A stretch of DNA of 64,000 nt from Corynebacterium sp. J010B-136 (GCF_002967075.1 NZ_PUGE01000001.1:372001-436000), one strand, 5' to 3'; shown: positions 37,581 to 47,242, counted from the stretch's first letter. The notes: a model not told the origin generated them from the sequence alone. A program made the numbers and translations.

Positions 37581-38120
37581 TTAACGCTTGGAGTACTGCG
37601 GAGCACGACGTGCCTTGTGCAGACCAGCCTTCTTACGCTCAACTGCACGTGCGTCACGGGTCAGCAGGCCAGCCTTCTTCAAGGCAGTGCGGTCTGCTGG
37701 GTTGTAGACGTTCAGTGCACGGGCAATAGCCAGACGCAATGCGCCAGACTGACCGGTTGGGCCACCGCCGTTGACGGAAACCTTCATGTCGAACTGGCCT
37801 TCACGGTCCAGCAAGGTCAGTGGCAGCAAGATGTCCTGCTGGTGCAGCTTGTTCGGGAAGTAGTCGTCCAGGCTACGGCCGTTGACGACGATTTCACCGG
37901 AACCAGGGATCATGCGTACGCGAGCAACTGCGCGCTTACGACGACCAACGGTCTGGATTGGGCCCTCGTGCAAGACTGGAGCTTCAGCTTCGGTCTCAGC
38001 GGTTGCCTCTGGAGCGATAGAATCACCAATGGTGTTGGTGAACTCTTCGGTAGCAGCAGCTGCAGCAGCGATGTCAGCAGCGTCAGCTACGTTGTTCTCG
38101 AAGTTCTCGTTATCAGCCAT
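37581..38120 (-). CDS. rpsI: 30S ribosomal protein S9
   Basis: 179 residues: a conserved S9 core (about 55-179, [20 protein letters not shown] ending [12 protein letters not shown]) behind an acidic, Ala/Glu-rich N-terminal extension of about 50 residues, seen in actinobacterial S9. The ATG overlaps the rplM stop (TAATG). A terminator follows. Confidence 0.97.
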   Translation of the reverse strand: MADNENFENNVADAADIAAAAAATEEFTNTIGDSIAPEATAETEAEAPVLHEGPIQTVGRRKRAVARVRMIPGSGEIVVNGRSLDDYFPNKLHQQDILLPLTLLDREGQFDMKVSVNGGGPTGQSGALRLAIARALNVYNPADRTALKKAGLLTRDARAVERKKAGLHKARRAPQYSKR

Positions 38121-38563
38121 TACTGTGCCACCTGCTTAAGCTCGAAGGTCTCCGGCTTCTGGCCGGCGTATGGGTGCTCTGCACCATTGAAGACGTGAAG
38201 CTTCTTTGCAGAGGAACGGGAAAGCTTGTTGTGCGGCATCATGCCGGTAACAGCTTCTTCGATTACGCGCGCTGGGTTGGCGTCCAGGGACTGACCCAGG
38301 GTCATGGAGCGCAGACCACCCGGGTAACCGGAGTGGTGGTAGCGCATTTCGCGGTCGCGCTTGTTGGAAGAAATGTGGATCTTTTCAGCGTTGATGATGA
38401 TGACGTGGTCACCACAGTCAACGTTTGGTGCGTACTGAGGCTTGTGCTTGCCGCGCAGCATGTCTGCCACGGTGGAAGCAAGCTTGCCCAGAACCACATC
38501 AGTTGCGTCGATGACGTACCACTTACGGGTAATGTCACCGCTCTTTGGGTGGAAAGTAGACAA
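38120..38563 (-). CDS. rplM: 50S ribosomal protein L13
   Basis: TTG 38563, with AAGGAG seven bases upstream, gives the standard 147 residues ([21 protein letters not shown]). The frame stays open far upstream, but that part is leader sequence and not L13. Conserved core motifs: [24 protein letters not shown]-like YHHSGYPGG. First gene of rplM-rpsI. Confidence 0.95.
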   Translation of the reverse strand: MSTFHPKSGDITRKWYVIDATDVVLGKLASTVADMLRGKHKPQYAPNVDCGDHVIIINAEKIHISSNKRDREMRYHHSGYPGGLRSMTLGQSLDANPARVIEEAVTGMMPHNKLSRSSAKKLHVFNGAEHPYAGQKPETFELKQVAQ

Positions 38564-38864
38564 AATGACTCCTTGGAGTTGTCTCTGGGGGCTGCCGGCC
38601 AGCGCTACGTGCTCATACACAGTCAAGCAGCGGCCGGTGGAGACCTGCTGACCGTGCGCCGACATCCGCCGACAAAGCACACAGGGTATACAGCATAATG
38701 TCCACGCCCACAAAAACCAAAACACACCAGAGACGCTGAAAGTGCCTTGCTTTTCGATGCCAAGCCCCAGCCTTCAAAAAGCCCACTTCTTCAAACAGCG
38801 CCCCTGGTGCATTATCCCGCCTGGGACATTAGTTCATAACTGAATGAATGATTATTGAATTCAG
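38564..38864 (-). promoter_or_regulatory. rplM leader and promoter region
   Basis: No gene is supported in these 301 bases. On the minus strand TTGTGG (complement of 38708-38713), a 17-bp spacer and TATACC (complement of 38685-38690) form a good housekeeping promoter. It would give a leader of about 115 bases containing a small GC-rich palindrome (GCTGGCCGGCAGC), a possible autoregulatory fold. The right side (about 38720-38835) shows nothing clear. Confidence 0.5.
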
Positions 38865-38868
38865 TTAT
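38836..38868 (-). terminator. Inverted repeat covering the esxT-like stop codon
   Basis: ATAACTGAAT (38836-38845) and ATTCAGTTAT (38859-38868) are a perfect 10-bp repeat with a 13-base AT-rich loop; the TAA stop lies within the right arm. There is no T-tract, so it may stabilise the 3' end of the esx mRNA rather than terminate strongly. Confidence 0.55.
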
Positions 38869-39152
38869 CCCCAGCTTGCTGCCGCACGGCGGTTGACATC
38901 GCTCATGCGGTCATTGGACTGGGAGACGGTGTTAGAGATGGTAGCCAGCACGGTGTTGAGTTCCGCTGCTGCCTTGTCCCACTTGGCCTGTGCTTCGTTA
39001 TACGCGGCAGCACTCTCGCCTTCCCAGGTCGCGGCCATCGGTGCGATGACACCTTTAAGATCATCGAGCAGGCCGTTGATGCGGGAGGAAGTGGAATTGA
39101 TATCTGCTGCGGCATTGGAGATGGCGCCGAATTGGTATTTGATTTCGCTCAT
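38865..39152 (-). CDS. WXG100 protein (EsxT-like), type VII secretion target
   Basis: 95 residues, two helices joined by Trp43-Glu-Gly45 (ATWEGESAAAYNEAQ). No signal peptide. Second of the esx pair, 66 bp behind its partner; the two are expected to form a heterodimer exported by the EccC-driven channel. Position relative to rplM matches Rv3444c (esxT) of mycobacterial ESX-4. Confidence 0.92.
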   Translation of the reverse strand: MSEIKYQFGAISNAAADINSTSSRINGLLDDLKGVIAPMAATWEGESAAAYNEAQAKWDKAAAELNTVLATISNTVSQSNDRMSDVNRRAAASWG

Positions 39153-39218
39153 GATGGCTAGTTCCTTCTTGTCCTTATATATAGAGGTATAAATCCAGCT
39201 GATTGTGCGGTGTGATTT

Positions 39219-39533
39219 TTAGAGCGCGAGCCCGCCGCCGACGTTGTTGAAAGCATCTTGGTTCTGAGCCTCGACGCTGTCGAAGTTGCGAGCATTCGAT
39301 CGAATATTTTCGCTGATAGAGGTCAGTGCTTCCTGCAGTTGCTGCGCGGAGGCATCGTAGCGGTTCATCAGGTTGTCAAAAGACACCTGCGCCGAACCCG
39401 TCCAGCTTGCGCGTACTTGGTCAACTACACCCTGCAAGTGGGTGAGTTCGGCGGCGACTTCATCATTGGTGGTATCCACGCGACCTGCGGTCGCAATCAT
39501 TACTTCTGCTTCGGTTTTAAACATTTGGCTCAT
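39219..39533 (-). CDS. WXG100 protein (EsxU-like), type VII secretion target
   Basis: 104 residues with Trp44-Thr-Gly46 (RASWTGSAQVSFDNLM) between two amphipathic helices; the tail NFDSVEAQNQDAF is the likely EccC-recognition region. ATG 39533 with GGGGAGAG upstream. Synteny matches Rv3445c (esxU). The leader carries copy A of the ECF-like promoter element; in M. tuberculosis the ECF factor SigM is reported to activate esxT/esxU. Confidence 0.92.
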   Translation of the reverse strand: MSQMFKTEAEVMIATAGRVDTTNDEVAAELTHLQGVVDQVRASWTGSAQVSFDNLMNRYDASAQQLQEALTSISENIRSNARNFDSVEAQNQDAFNNVGGGLAL

Positions 39534-39621
39534 GGTGCTCTCCCCTTCTGTGGGTTTATCATCGGCGTGACAGTGTCCATCGGAAACCGCAGTTGTGTTG
39601 CTACCGTGCTTCCTTAACTAC

Positions 39622-39652
39622 ATTGGACTGACACATCTTCCAGAAGGTTCCG
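39622..39652 (-). promoter_or_regulatory. ECF-sigma-like promoter element, copy A
   Basis: Minus strand reads CGGAACCTTCTGG, nine bases, CAGTCCAAT, matching copy B at 36018-36048. The predicted start is near 39615, about 80 bases before the esx ATG. Confidence 0.7.
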
Positions 39653-39686
39653 TGCCTTTTCTTTAAGGCATTCTTTAAGACACGGT

Positions 39687-40697
39687 TTATCGTTCAGGAA
39701 CGGTTTCTATCGATTCCGACGCCATGCGACAGGCCGCGCGCTGGGCCATACTTGGCTCTTCGCGGGTATGACAGCCAAGAGATATTTGCTGGTCATCTTC
39801 GACCCAGGTAGTCCACTTCACTTCAGAGTCATCGCCGGGCTTTTCGATATAACTCAACCGCCCATTGGCTTCATGGGGATCGGAAAGAGTCTCATCGCTA
39901 TCAATTTGCGCGCGGACCTCGGCGAATAAAGCATTCGCAGGCACTGCATAGAGCGGATCCATGACCATCAAGATGCGCAGATTCGGATCTTGTCCAGTCG
40001 CAGTAACTAGTCCATCTTCCTCGGTGTGGCTAAAGCCTTCGGGCAGTAACACTCGTAATCCACCAGCTTCAACCGATTGGTGTGCTGGCGCCGATGATGA
40101 CGTCGTGGGAGTCTGTGCGGCGGTGGTTACCGCGGGTGTTGTCACCCCAGGTGTTGCGGCAATGCTAACGGTGCCTGCAACTGCTTCTTGTTGTTGCTGA
40201 GTAGCGCCTCGTAGCAGCAGCCAGACCAGCATGATTGCGACCACAACTACCCCAGCGATGATCGCCATGAGGCCCTTGTTGTCTAAAAGACGCGATAATA
40301 AGGTCTCTTCTTCGAGAGCGGGCCGAATAATTTCGGTCTCGTCCCGCAGTTCCCTCTGCTCTCTTTGCGGCGGCTCGTCATAGGTTGCACCTACGGCGAC
40401 CGGTTCGCGGTCAACAAGAGTGACATTGTGCACTTGCAGTTGACGGCGGATAATCTTAACCGCTTCATGCGACATCGGCCCGCCGGAAGAGTCCGCGACC
40501 ACTGCTATGGATACCTCTGGCCATTGCGCGGGGAGTAATTTTTGAGCTTGCTCCATCACCCCAGATAGCGCCCACCCTTCAACGACTGCGGTGCCAGGGA
40601 GGTCATAACGATAGATAGATTCCGGGCCTTCAAAGATGGTGGCGGTATCTAAAACTGTGATGGTCAGGTCAATGGTGTGTGATTCATACAGTGACAT
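39687..40697 (-). CDS. Type VII secretion-associated protein, Rv3446c family
   Basis: 336 residues. A cytoplasmic N-terminal domain (1-135) is followed by one membrane helix (about 143-162), a Thr/Pro-rich linker (VTTPAVTTAAQTPTTSSSAP), and an extracytoplasmic domain (about 205-336; GGLRVLLPEGFSH, QISLGCHTREE). This is the Rv3446c layout found only in ESX-4-like loci. ATG lies two bases after the eccC stop, so the genes are coupled. Role in secretion is unknown; it may take the place of the missing EccE. Confidence 0.88.
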   Translation of the reverse strand: MSLYESHTIDLTITVLDTATIFEGPESIYRYDLPGTAVVEGWALSGVMEQAQKLLPAQWPEVSIAVVADSSGGPMSHEAVKIIRRQLQVHNVTLVDREPVAVGATYDEPPQREQRELRDETEIIRPALEEETLLSRLLDNKGLMAIIAGVVVVAIMLVWLLLRGATQQQQEAVAGTVSIAATPGVTTPAVTTAAQTPTTSSSAPAHQSVEAGGLRVLLPEGFSHTEEDGLVTATGQDPNLRILMVMDPLYAVPANALFAEVRAQIDSDETLSDPHEANGRLSYIEKPGDDSEVKWTTWVEDDQQISLGCHTREEPSMAQRAACRMASESIETVPER

Positions 40698-40699
40698 TT

Positions 40700-43600
40700 T
40701 TATCCTTCAGCTACTTTGACAGCTTCTGGCGTTACCTCGTGTTGCGGTAACGCAGCCTGGCATAGGCCGACGAGTTCTCCGCCGATACCTAGCTGCCCAC
40801 GTCCAGGAGGCTGGGCCGCTGGTTTGATGCCAAACATCGTGCCTTCATCACGGGTAGAGTCCATGACAAAGACTTCCGGTTGGGTATCACGTAGTTGTGA
40901 GAGAAATTGTCCAAAGAGCGCGCGGCCAATTCCTCCAGCTTTTCGTGCCACAACTACATGCAAACCGATATCGCGAGCATGCGGTAATAACTCGACGAGT
41001 GGTGCAAGTGCCATATCGCTAATCAACTCGAGATCATCGATCACCACGTAGATATCTGGTCCCGACCACCAGCTGCGTGCCGCTAGTTGCGCTGGAGTAA
41101 TCTCTGGGCCGGGCAAACGGGCTTTTAGCGTGGTCGCGCAGTCACGCAAGGCTTTCTCCGTTGCGGCTGAGGTTGCTGAATAAGCGGCAAGCATCGCCTC
41201 GTCAATGGTGCCGAGGTGGCTGCGGCGTTCATCGATGAGCACAATGCGTGCTTCTTCCCGTGGCTTGGCGGCAATGCCCTGCAATAATGTTGCAATCACT
41301 GAAGATTTGCCCACCCCCGAGGTGCCAATTACTACAAAGTTGCGGCGGGTATCCCAGGCTTGAACATCCAAGTCGCGTCCTCCTACAGCCCACAGGATTC
41401 CATCCCCGCTACTTGTGTTGGAATCAACTTCTGGGGATAGAAGGTCGCTGACACTAAGCTGTTCGGGCAGCATCTTCAATCGTGGCACCGGGTGGATACC
41501 TGACCATGTAGATTCGATGTGAGCGATATCTTGATTTGACGTGCGCGCACATAAAAAGAACTCACCAGCAGGGGTAATTCCACGTCCCGGCGCGCTGGGG
41601 AGGCCTTGTTGCTTCTTGCGGTCAAACAGCGAGTCCATCGGCTCGCCGAGTTTAAGCTCTAACCGCTCCGAGATGAGATCGCGGATGGCAGGGCGCATGG
41701 TTGTCCAGCGTGGCGTGGAGATAATCACGTGCACCCGGGCAGATGGCCCATCGGCGGCAATCTTGGTAATAGCTTCCGCTATATCTTCAAAATCCGCGCC
41801 CGCGGTACCAATGGCATGCCAGCCATCAACCACCAGAAAAGTGTGGCGCGATTCCGGGGCGTTAATAAAGCCCGTAACTTCATCGACGATGCGCCGGACT
41901 TTCTCCGCATCATGGCGTCCTGCAACCCCGGCTACGTGCGGTAAACGCTGCAAAGCACTTAATGCCCCGCCACCTAAGTCAATGACATAAAAGCGTAAGA
42001 AGTCGGGTGAATAGGCCGCTGCAAGCGATGCAACGATGGTGCGCATGGCAGTAGATTTTCCTGCCTGGGTGCCGCCGCATAACGCCAAATGGCCGGAAGT
42101 TAAATCCACCATGAGCAAGTCTTGGCGTTGATGATAGGGCCGGTCAATAATGCCAATGGGTGCGTGGATACGTGAGTCGCGACTACGCGACGCGCTACTA
42201 TGCGATGCGCTGTTAAGTGCATCGCGGTTCGGGTGGAAATCGGCCGCGACGGCGGAGAGTTCAATTGCTGGTGGCAATGGTGGTAACCAGATTTGATGCG
42301 CGGATTGCCCGCGCGCTATGGCTTCAGCACGGGTGGCATCCACAACTTCAGCTAGCAATGTCGTGGAATTATCCACGTAAGTATCTTCAGTGTGGCCTGG
42401 GGAAATATCTTCTTCCCAGCCAGTAAATTCCACGATTCCGCGATGCGCGTCAGTGTTCGTGGAAGTACTCGTACTGCGCCGGGTGATTCCGCCGGACACG
42501 TAAAAGGCCTGGAATCGCGCGATCGCATCGGCATCGGTTTTTAAGTATCCCGCGCCGGGTTCGCTCGGCAGATGATATGCATCAGGAACTCCTAAGACCT
42601 GGCGGGATTCGGCGGCGGAGAAAGTCTTTAAACCCAACCGGTATGACAAGTGAGAATCCAGCCCACGCAACCGGCCTTCTTCCAGACGTTGGGAAGCAAG
42701 CAACAGGTGAACATGTAAGGAGCGACCTAAGCGTCCGACGGCGACGAAGAGCTCGGCGAAGTCAGGATGCTGCATCAGCAATTCCGAAAACTCATCCACC
42801 ACAATCACAAGGGCAGGAAGTGGCGCTAAATCCGTACGGCCTTGATCACGTGCGGCGGTGTATTCGCTAACGTTGGCAAAATTTCCAGCTTCACGCAGGA
42901 TTTCTTGCCGCCGATTCATCTCCCCCGAAATTGCGTCATACATGCGCTCTACCAGTGCGGCTTCATCTTCTAAGTTGGTAATCACCGCTGCGGTGTGCGG
43001 AAGATGGTCGCATCCGAGGAAGGTGGCACCGCCTTTGAAATCAACGAGTACGTAATTCAATTCCTCTGGTGAATGCGTTGCTGCAAGAGCCAAAACAATG
43101 GTGCGCAAGGTTTCGGATTTACCACTGCCGGTAGCTCCAATACATAGCCCATGCGGGCCCATGCCACCTTGCGCGGATTCCTTCAAATCAATCATCACTG
43201 GAGTTTGTGCCGGCGAAAGGCCGATCGGCACGGCGAGACGGGCGGAGCCGGCTCGCCCTGGCCACAGCGCATTACCCGACATCTCAGAGACATCAGCAAA
43301 GCCCAGCAGGCTGAGGAAATCCACGCGCGTATCAGCGGCAGTCGTCTCAGGGCGTGTGCACTCAGCCATTGCGCGGGCACAGGTCAGCGCGGTTTTCGCG
43401 TTCACCTTGTCCGGGATACCGAGATCTTCATCGCCGGTGGCGGTAACCACGCGCAAGGCTTCATCGACAAGTAAGAAAAGCCCTTCCTGCTCGGCGCGAA
43501 TCCCTAAAGCAGTCGTGCGCCGAGAAGCGATATCGATGATGCAATCTATGCTGGCATCGTCGATGAAAGGCTCAATTCCGGTGGTCGGGGTGTCATCGAC

Positions 43601-44407
43601 AAGCAAGCATGTAAACTGCGCTGCTTCTGGGCGCCGCGTGTGCGGTAGCCACTTGAGCCAATCCCACCCCTGCCCGATCACGCGAAAGCCCACCGTTTCC
43701 GGGCCATGGAATGTGGCTAATTGCAACACCATCGCGCGTGCGACCTCACGCGCTCCCTCGCCGGCTAGGCCGAGAAAGCGAAAAGCCTGCAGCTGCAACG
43801 CAACCGGCATATCTGCCACCGTGCTCACCGCTGCTAAAGTATGCCGCAAACTCACCGCACACACCGGGTCAAGGTCTTCGGCAGCACCGGATTCTGCCAC
43901 GTTAATCGGCGTGGCCAGCGCCGCCGGCCCCAAGCCCACTCGTACTTCAAATGCATCTTCATCGCCGCCTGCGCGCTCCCACATCCTGGTGGACTTCACC
44001 ATCGCCTGCAGGTCTCCCGGCGCGGGGTGGCGATGCAGTCCGTGGCGCCGTTGGGCCTGCGCATTGTCTAGGGCCTCAGTGCGCAACGATGCTAAATGCC
44101 GCAGGTAAGTGCGCCGGGATTCATCCGGATCATTACCACTTTGGGGATTAAACATCATCGCCATACTGGCTAGCATCATCACCGGAAACATCAGCATCAG
44201 CGGGTTGGGTGGCCCTTGTGAGGAAAGCACCATCATCGCCACCATGCCCAGCATCGCCACGACCATCACCAGCGGCATAAGGATGCGCACTAAAGGCAGC
44301 GGTTGGCTGCGCGTAGCTTGCGGGACAGCTTCTGCATCTAAGCTGCCCGTGGGCAACGGCGGCGCAGGATCGCGCAACGCAAATGACACCGGTTCAATGA
44401 CCGCCAT
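40700..44407 (-). CDS. eccC: Type VII secretion motor ATPase EccC
   Basis: A 1235-residue fused EccCa/Cb protein. Two membrane helices (about 40-62 and 68-86) are followed by three FtsK/SpoIIIE domains with P-loops GATGSGKS (424-431), GGTQAGKST (778-786) and GTSGVGKSS (1028-1036). Walker B VIVVDE is near 534-539. Domain 1 is the active motor; the others bind substrate tails. It shares the divergent 136-bp promoter region with eccD; the ribosome-binding site is within a GGGGG-rich stretch. Confidence 0.96.
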   Translation of the reverse strand: MAVIEPVSFALRDPAPPLPTGSLDAEAVPQATRSQPLPLVRILMPLVMVVAMLGMVAMMVLSSQGPPNPLMLMFPVMMLASMAMMFNPQSGNDPDESRRTYLRHLASLRTEALDNAQAQRRHGLHRHPAPGDLQAMVKSTRMWERAGGDEDAFEVRVGLGPAALATPINVAESGAAEDLDPVCAVSLRHTLAAVSTVADMPVALQLQAFRFLGLAGEGAREVARAMVLQLATFHGPETVGFRVIGQGWDWLKWLPHTRRPEAAQFTCLLVDDTPTTGIEPFIDDASIDCIIDIASRRTTALGIRAEQEGLFLLVDEALRVVTATGDEDLGIPDKVNAKTALTCARAMAECTRPETTAADTRVDFLSLLGFADVSEMSGNALWPGRAGSARLAVPIGLSPAQTPVMIDLKESAQGGMGPHGLCIGATGSGKSETLRTIVLALAATHSPEELNYVLVDFKGGATFLGCDHLPHTAAVITNLEDEAALVERMYDAISGEMNRRQEILREAGNFANVSEYTAARDQGRTDLAPLPALVIVVDEFSELLMQHPDFAELFVAVGRLGRSLHVHLLLASQRLEEGRLRGLDSHLSYRLGLKTFSAAESRQVLGVPDAYHLPSEPGAGYLKTDADAIARFQAFYVSGGITRRSTSTSTNTDAHRGIVEFTGWEEDISPGHTEDTYVDNSTTLLAEVVDATRAEAIARGQSAHQIWLPPLPPAIELSAVAADFHPNRDALNSASHSSASRSRDSRIHAPIGIIDRPYHQRQDLLMVDLTSGHLALCGGTQAGKSTAMRTIVASLAAAYSPDFLRFYVIDLGGGALSALQRLPHVAGVAGRHDAEKVRRIVDEVTGFINAPESRHTFLVVDGWHAIGTAGADFEDIAEAITKIAADGPSARVHVIISTPRWTTMRPAIRDLISERLELKLGEPMDSLFDRKKQQGLPSAPGRGITPAGEFFLCARTSNQDIAHIESTWSGIHPVPRLKMLPEQLSVSDLLSPEVDSNTSSGDGILWAVGGRDLDVQAWDTRRNFVVIGTSGVGKSSVIATLLQGIAAKPREEARIVLIDERRSHLGTIDEAMLAAYSATSAATEKALRDCATTLKARLPGPEITPAQLAARSWWSGPDIYVVIDDLELISDMALAPLVELLPHARDIGLHVVVARKAGGIGRALFGQFLSQLRDTQPEVFVMDSTRDEGTMFGIKPAAQPPGRGQLGIGGELVGLCQAALPQHEVTPEAVKVAEG

Positions 44408-44543
44408 TTAAATTCCCCCTCTTCCCCCGAAGAAGCATGCGCCCACCCAGTCGGTGTGGACACGCCCCCACTAGTAAGCCACAATAGAGGCGGTTGGGCA
44501 AGGTGGGGAGCCTGCAACTTTCATATTCATTTCGGGGGAAATA
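44408..44543. promoter_or_regulatory. Divergent eccC / eccD intergenic region
   Basis: Both starts are preceded by the word TTCGGGGGA (plus: ATTTCGGGGGAAATA-GTG; minus: TTCGGGGGAAGAGGGGG). CATATT near 44521 may be the eccD -10. No copy of the ECF-like element seen upstream of the esx pair is present. Confidence 0.4.
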
Positions 44544-45884
44544 GTGAATTTTTCACAAAGTGTGCGCGTTACTGTGCGCTGTCATGTCGGTGAATTCCGC
44601 AAAGAAGCCGATCTGGCTTTGCCGGTGTCATCGTCTTTTAATGAACTGCTCGCGGAGGTCACAGACTTTATCGGGGCGCCATCGGTGACTAAGCCGTGGC
44701 GGGCTACAACGGCAGGCGGAAGACCTGTGGATCAATCGGCACCGCTGTTTGCTACCCAGCTTGTCGATGGCTCCGTGGTGCTCCTGTCTCCTGCCGAGGA
44801 CACCCCGGCACCCGTGATTCGAGACTCGGCGGAGGCGCTCGTGGATTCAGCCACAGCAGATGCACCACGCGGAATTGTGCTGTTGTGGACGGTTGTAGCG
44901 CTAATTGCAACTGGTGCAGTCGGAGGATTTTTAAGCGGGCAATCGCTTGCGCTGGCATTGGCGATGGCCGCGCTCATAGTTGCGATCGGCGCGGCGGTGT
45001 TAGCGGTGTGGAAGCGGCGGCTGCCTTTAGGATGGCTGATTATTTCTTCGGCCGCGATTGCTGCGGGTGCAGCAATTACAGGTAACTTTGCGGCAGGCTG
45101 GACCATACAGTCTGCGCGCGAGTTGAGCTTTGGCTTCTACGCAGCCGCGCTGATGTGCGCGATAGTGGCTCTGGGGTGTCATGTAATAGGCATTGCGCAT
45201 GCGCGCACCACCAGTGCGGCAGGAGTCATCGCGGTGTTGTTGTTGCTTGCAGGGCTTAGTGCCCCGCACAGCGACGGCGCAGTTATTGCTGCGGCGATTG
45301 CTGTCCTTGCCAGCGCGCCGGGACTGTCAACGATGTTTGCCGGGCTACGGGTCCCCCAGTTGCCCACGGCCGGGCAAGATTTAGCGGTCTCAGATGAGCT
45401 TGTCGATGACGTTGATAAACGTTCTGCTCAAGCTCATTTTATTTATGAAGGCATGTGTTTAGGCGTCTCCGCCGCTACCATTATCGCTGTGGGATATCTT
45501 GCGCTCACCAGCGCTAATACCCCGATTATTAGTACTTTATTGTGCTTGACGCTGTGCGCTGCAGTTGTCCTGCATGCTGGCAGGCATCGACACCTCATGG
45601 TGCAGTGGTCGCTAACGGTGCTGGCTGCGTGCTCTGCCTTGTCTGCGCCCGTGGTTGTTGCAGTCGCAGATTATTACGGGCAGGTCCATCCCCTACTGTG
45701 GATTGCCGCGTGCCTTCCCCTTGTTGCAGCGCTTGTATCGCCGTGGTGGGCGCCGCGGATTTCACAAGCTTCACCGACTATGGTCCAGTGGTGCGAGAGA
45801 CTTGAGGCAGCAGCTTTGGTGCTGTGTCTGCCGATGGCCGCGCACGTGGCCGGATTATTCGACTTCATCCGGGGGCTGGGCTAA
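44544..45884 (+). CDS. eccD: Type VII secretion membrane channel protein EccD
   Basis: 446 residues: an N-terminal ubiquitin-like cytoplasmic domain (about 5-90; VRVTVRCHVGEFRKEADLALP in two parts) and eleven predicted membrane helices from about 112. GTG 44544 with GGGGGAAATA upstream. Its stop overlaps the mycP start (TAATG). Forms the membrane pore with EccB and EccC. Confidence 0.93.
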   Translation: MNFSQSVRVTVRCHVGEFRKEADLALPVSSSFNELLAEVTDFIGAPSVTKPWRATTAGGRPVDQSAPLFATQLVDGSVVLLSPAEDTPAPVIRDSAEALVDSATADAPRGIVLLWTVVALIATGAVGGFLSGQSLALALAMAALIVAIGAAVLAVWKRRLPLGWLIISSAAIAAGAAITGNFAAGWTIQSARELSFGFYAAALMCAIVALGCHVIGIAHARTTSAAGVIAVLLLLAGLSAPHSDGAVIAAAIAVLASAPGLSTMFAGLRVPQLPTAGQDLAVSDELVDDVDKRSAQAHFIYEGMCLGVSAATIIAVGYLALTSANTPIISTLLCLTLCAAVVLHAGRHRHLMVQWSLTVLAACSALSAPVVVAVADYYGQVHPLLWIAACLPLVAALVSPWWAPRISQASPTMVQWCERLEAAALVLCLPMAAHVAGLFDFIRGLG

Positions 45885-47242
45885 TGCGCAAGGTAAAAAT
45901 CGCACTGGCAGCCATCGTGGGCATAGTGGCCCTACCACATACCCCTGTCGTGCCATTCGCTCCTCTCGAGTCATTCGATGCCTTCGGGCCATTGGAACCG
46001 CTGTATCCAATGGCCCCCGTCGCGAAGGCACAAGATGTCCCCTGCGCTGTGCCTATCGGTTCTGCTGAGGGGCCGGGGTTTAGCCCGCAACAGCAGGATT
46101 ATCGCTCGCGCCTGCATGCTTTGGCAACAGGACGCGGGGTCAAAGTCGCAATTATTGATACGGGGGCTTTCGGGCATGAACAATTTCCGCGGCTTGAGCC
46201 TGGGGAGGACTTAGTCACACCAGATAATGCTGAGCCTTTGAATGACTGCGATATCCACGGCACCGTGGTTGCCAGTGTTATCGGCGCCCGCGATATGGGC
46301 ATTGCTCCCGATGCGACCCTATTATCTATCCGGCAATCCTCCCAGCACTATCGCAATTCCCCGGACTCGGAAAGCGCAGGTTCTTTAGCAACGATGGCTG
46401 AGGCGGTGCACTCTGCTATCGATAATGAAGCAGATGTCATTAGTTTGTCTGTCGTGGCGTGCATCAGCAAAGAACGCGCCGCCACACTGGATTCGCACGG
46501 GCTATCCGAGGCTCTGGGCCGTGCCGAAGATGAAAACGTGGTGGTTCTAGCATCAGCGGGCAATATCGATGGCGAGTGTGAGCCTGGCATGGTGGTCTAT
46601 CCTGCGGTCGAAGATACCGTCATTACGGTTGCTGCTTTATCCAGCGCATATGAATTAGCCGAATACTCCCTCCCTGTTGCACAAGGACAATGGGTTTCAG
46701 CACCGGGCACGGTTAATATTGCTGTGCATCCCAACGGCACAGGATGGATGCGTGGAGCAATCAAAAATGGCACCGAAGGTGGATTTAATGGCACAAGTTA
46801 TGCCACGCCGACTGTCAGTGGCACCGTCGCACTACTTCTAGAACGCAATCCGCATTTAACCCCGACGGAGATTCGGGAGATTATCTACGCCTCCGCACAG
46901 TCAGCCCATCATGTTCACAATCCCCTCGCAGCACTAGAGTATCTGCCCGAAAGTATGCCCAAGGAGGTACGCACCGTAGCCTTATCCCCTGGAACCGCTG
47001 AGGAATCGCCGGCTCCGGCGCGTCTGAAAATGCTGATTGCAGCAACCGGTGTGGTGGTCTTTCTTGTGCTATTTATTACCGGAGTAATTAATAACTCGCG
47101 GCGACAGCGCTCTCACGTGTTAGCGGCGAAGCTTCCGGAAGTAAGCGCACAATCGGCCAAGCAGCCTCGTGAACGGCAACGCCCAAAGCATCGACGTGCT
47201 CGACATCGGGCAACTCGTGGCGCCGGCCAGTTTCTTCGATGA
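45884..47242 (+). CDS. mycP: Mycosin, type VII secretion serine protease MycP
   Basis: ATG 45884 gives 452 residues; a longer frame into eccD is not used. Signal sequence at 1-20, subtilase domain with Asp92 (IIDTG), His125 (HGTVVAS) and Ser305 (FNGTSYATPTVSG), then a membrane helix (about 383-403) and a basic cytoplasmic tail (RERQRPKHRRARHR). The last 51 codons (402-452, exactly the tail) overlap the eccB 3' end on the other strand by 155 bp. MycP stabilises the Ecc complex and can process substrates. Confidence 0.93.
   Translation: MRKVKIALAAIVGIVALPHTPVVPFAPLESFDAFGPLEPLYPMAPVAKAQDVPCAVPIGSAEGPGFSPQQQDYRSRLHALATGRGVKVAIIDTGAFGHEQFPRLEPGEDLVTPDNAEPLNDCDIHGTVVASVIGARDMGIAPDATLLSIRQSSQHYRNSPDSESAGSLATMAEAVHSAIDNEADVISLSVVACISKERAATLDSHGLSEALGRAEDENVVVLASAGNIDGECEPGMVVYPAVEDTVITVAALSSAYELAEYSLPVAQGQWVSAPGTVNIAVHPNGTGWMRGAIKNGTEGGFNGTSYATPTVSGTVALLLERNPHLTPTEIREIIYASAQSAHHVHNPLAALEYLPESMPKEVRTVALSPGTAEESPAPARLKMLIAATGVVVFLVLFITGVINNSRRQRSHVLAAKLPEVSAQSAKQPRERQRPKHRRARHRATRGAGQFLR

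Noticed and set aside
38564..38725. N-terminal extension of rplM
   Set aside because: L13 starts at the TTG preceded by AAGGAG; the extension overlaps the promoter and leader.
43098..44108. 336-residue open frame on the plus strand inside eccC
   Set aside because: Fully antisense to the conserved EccC N-terminal half; composition is Ser/Arg/Pro-rich as expected for a shadow frame in a GC-rich gene; no ribosome-binding site or family resemblance.
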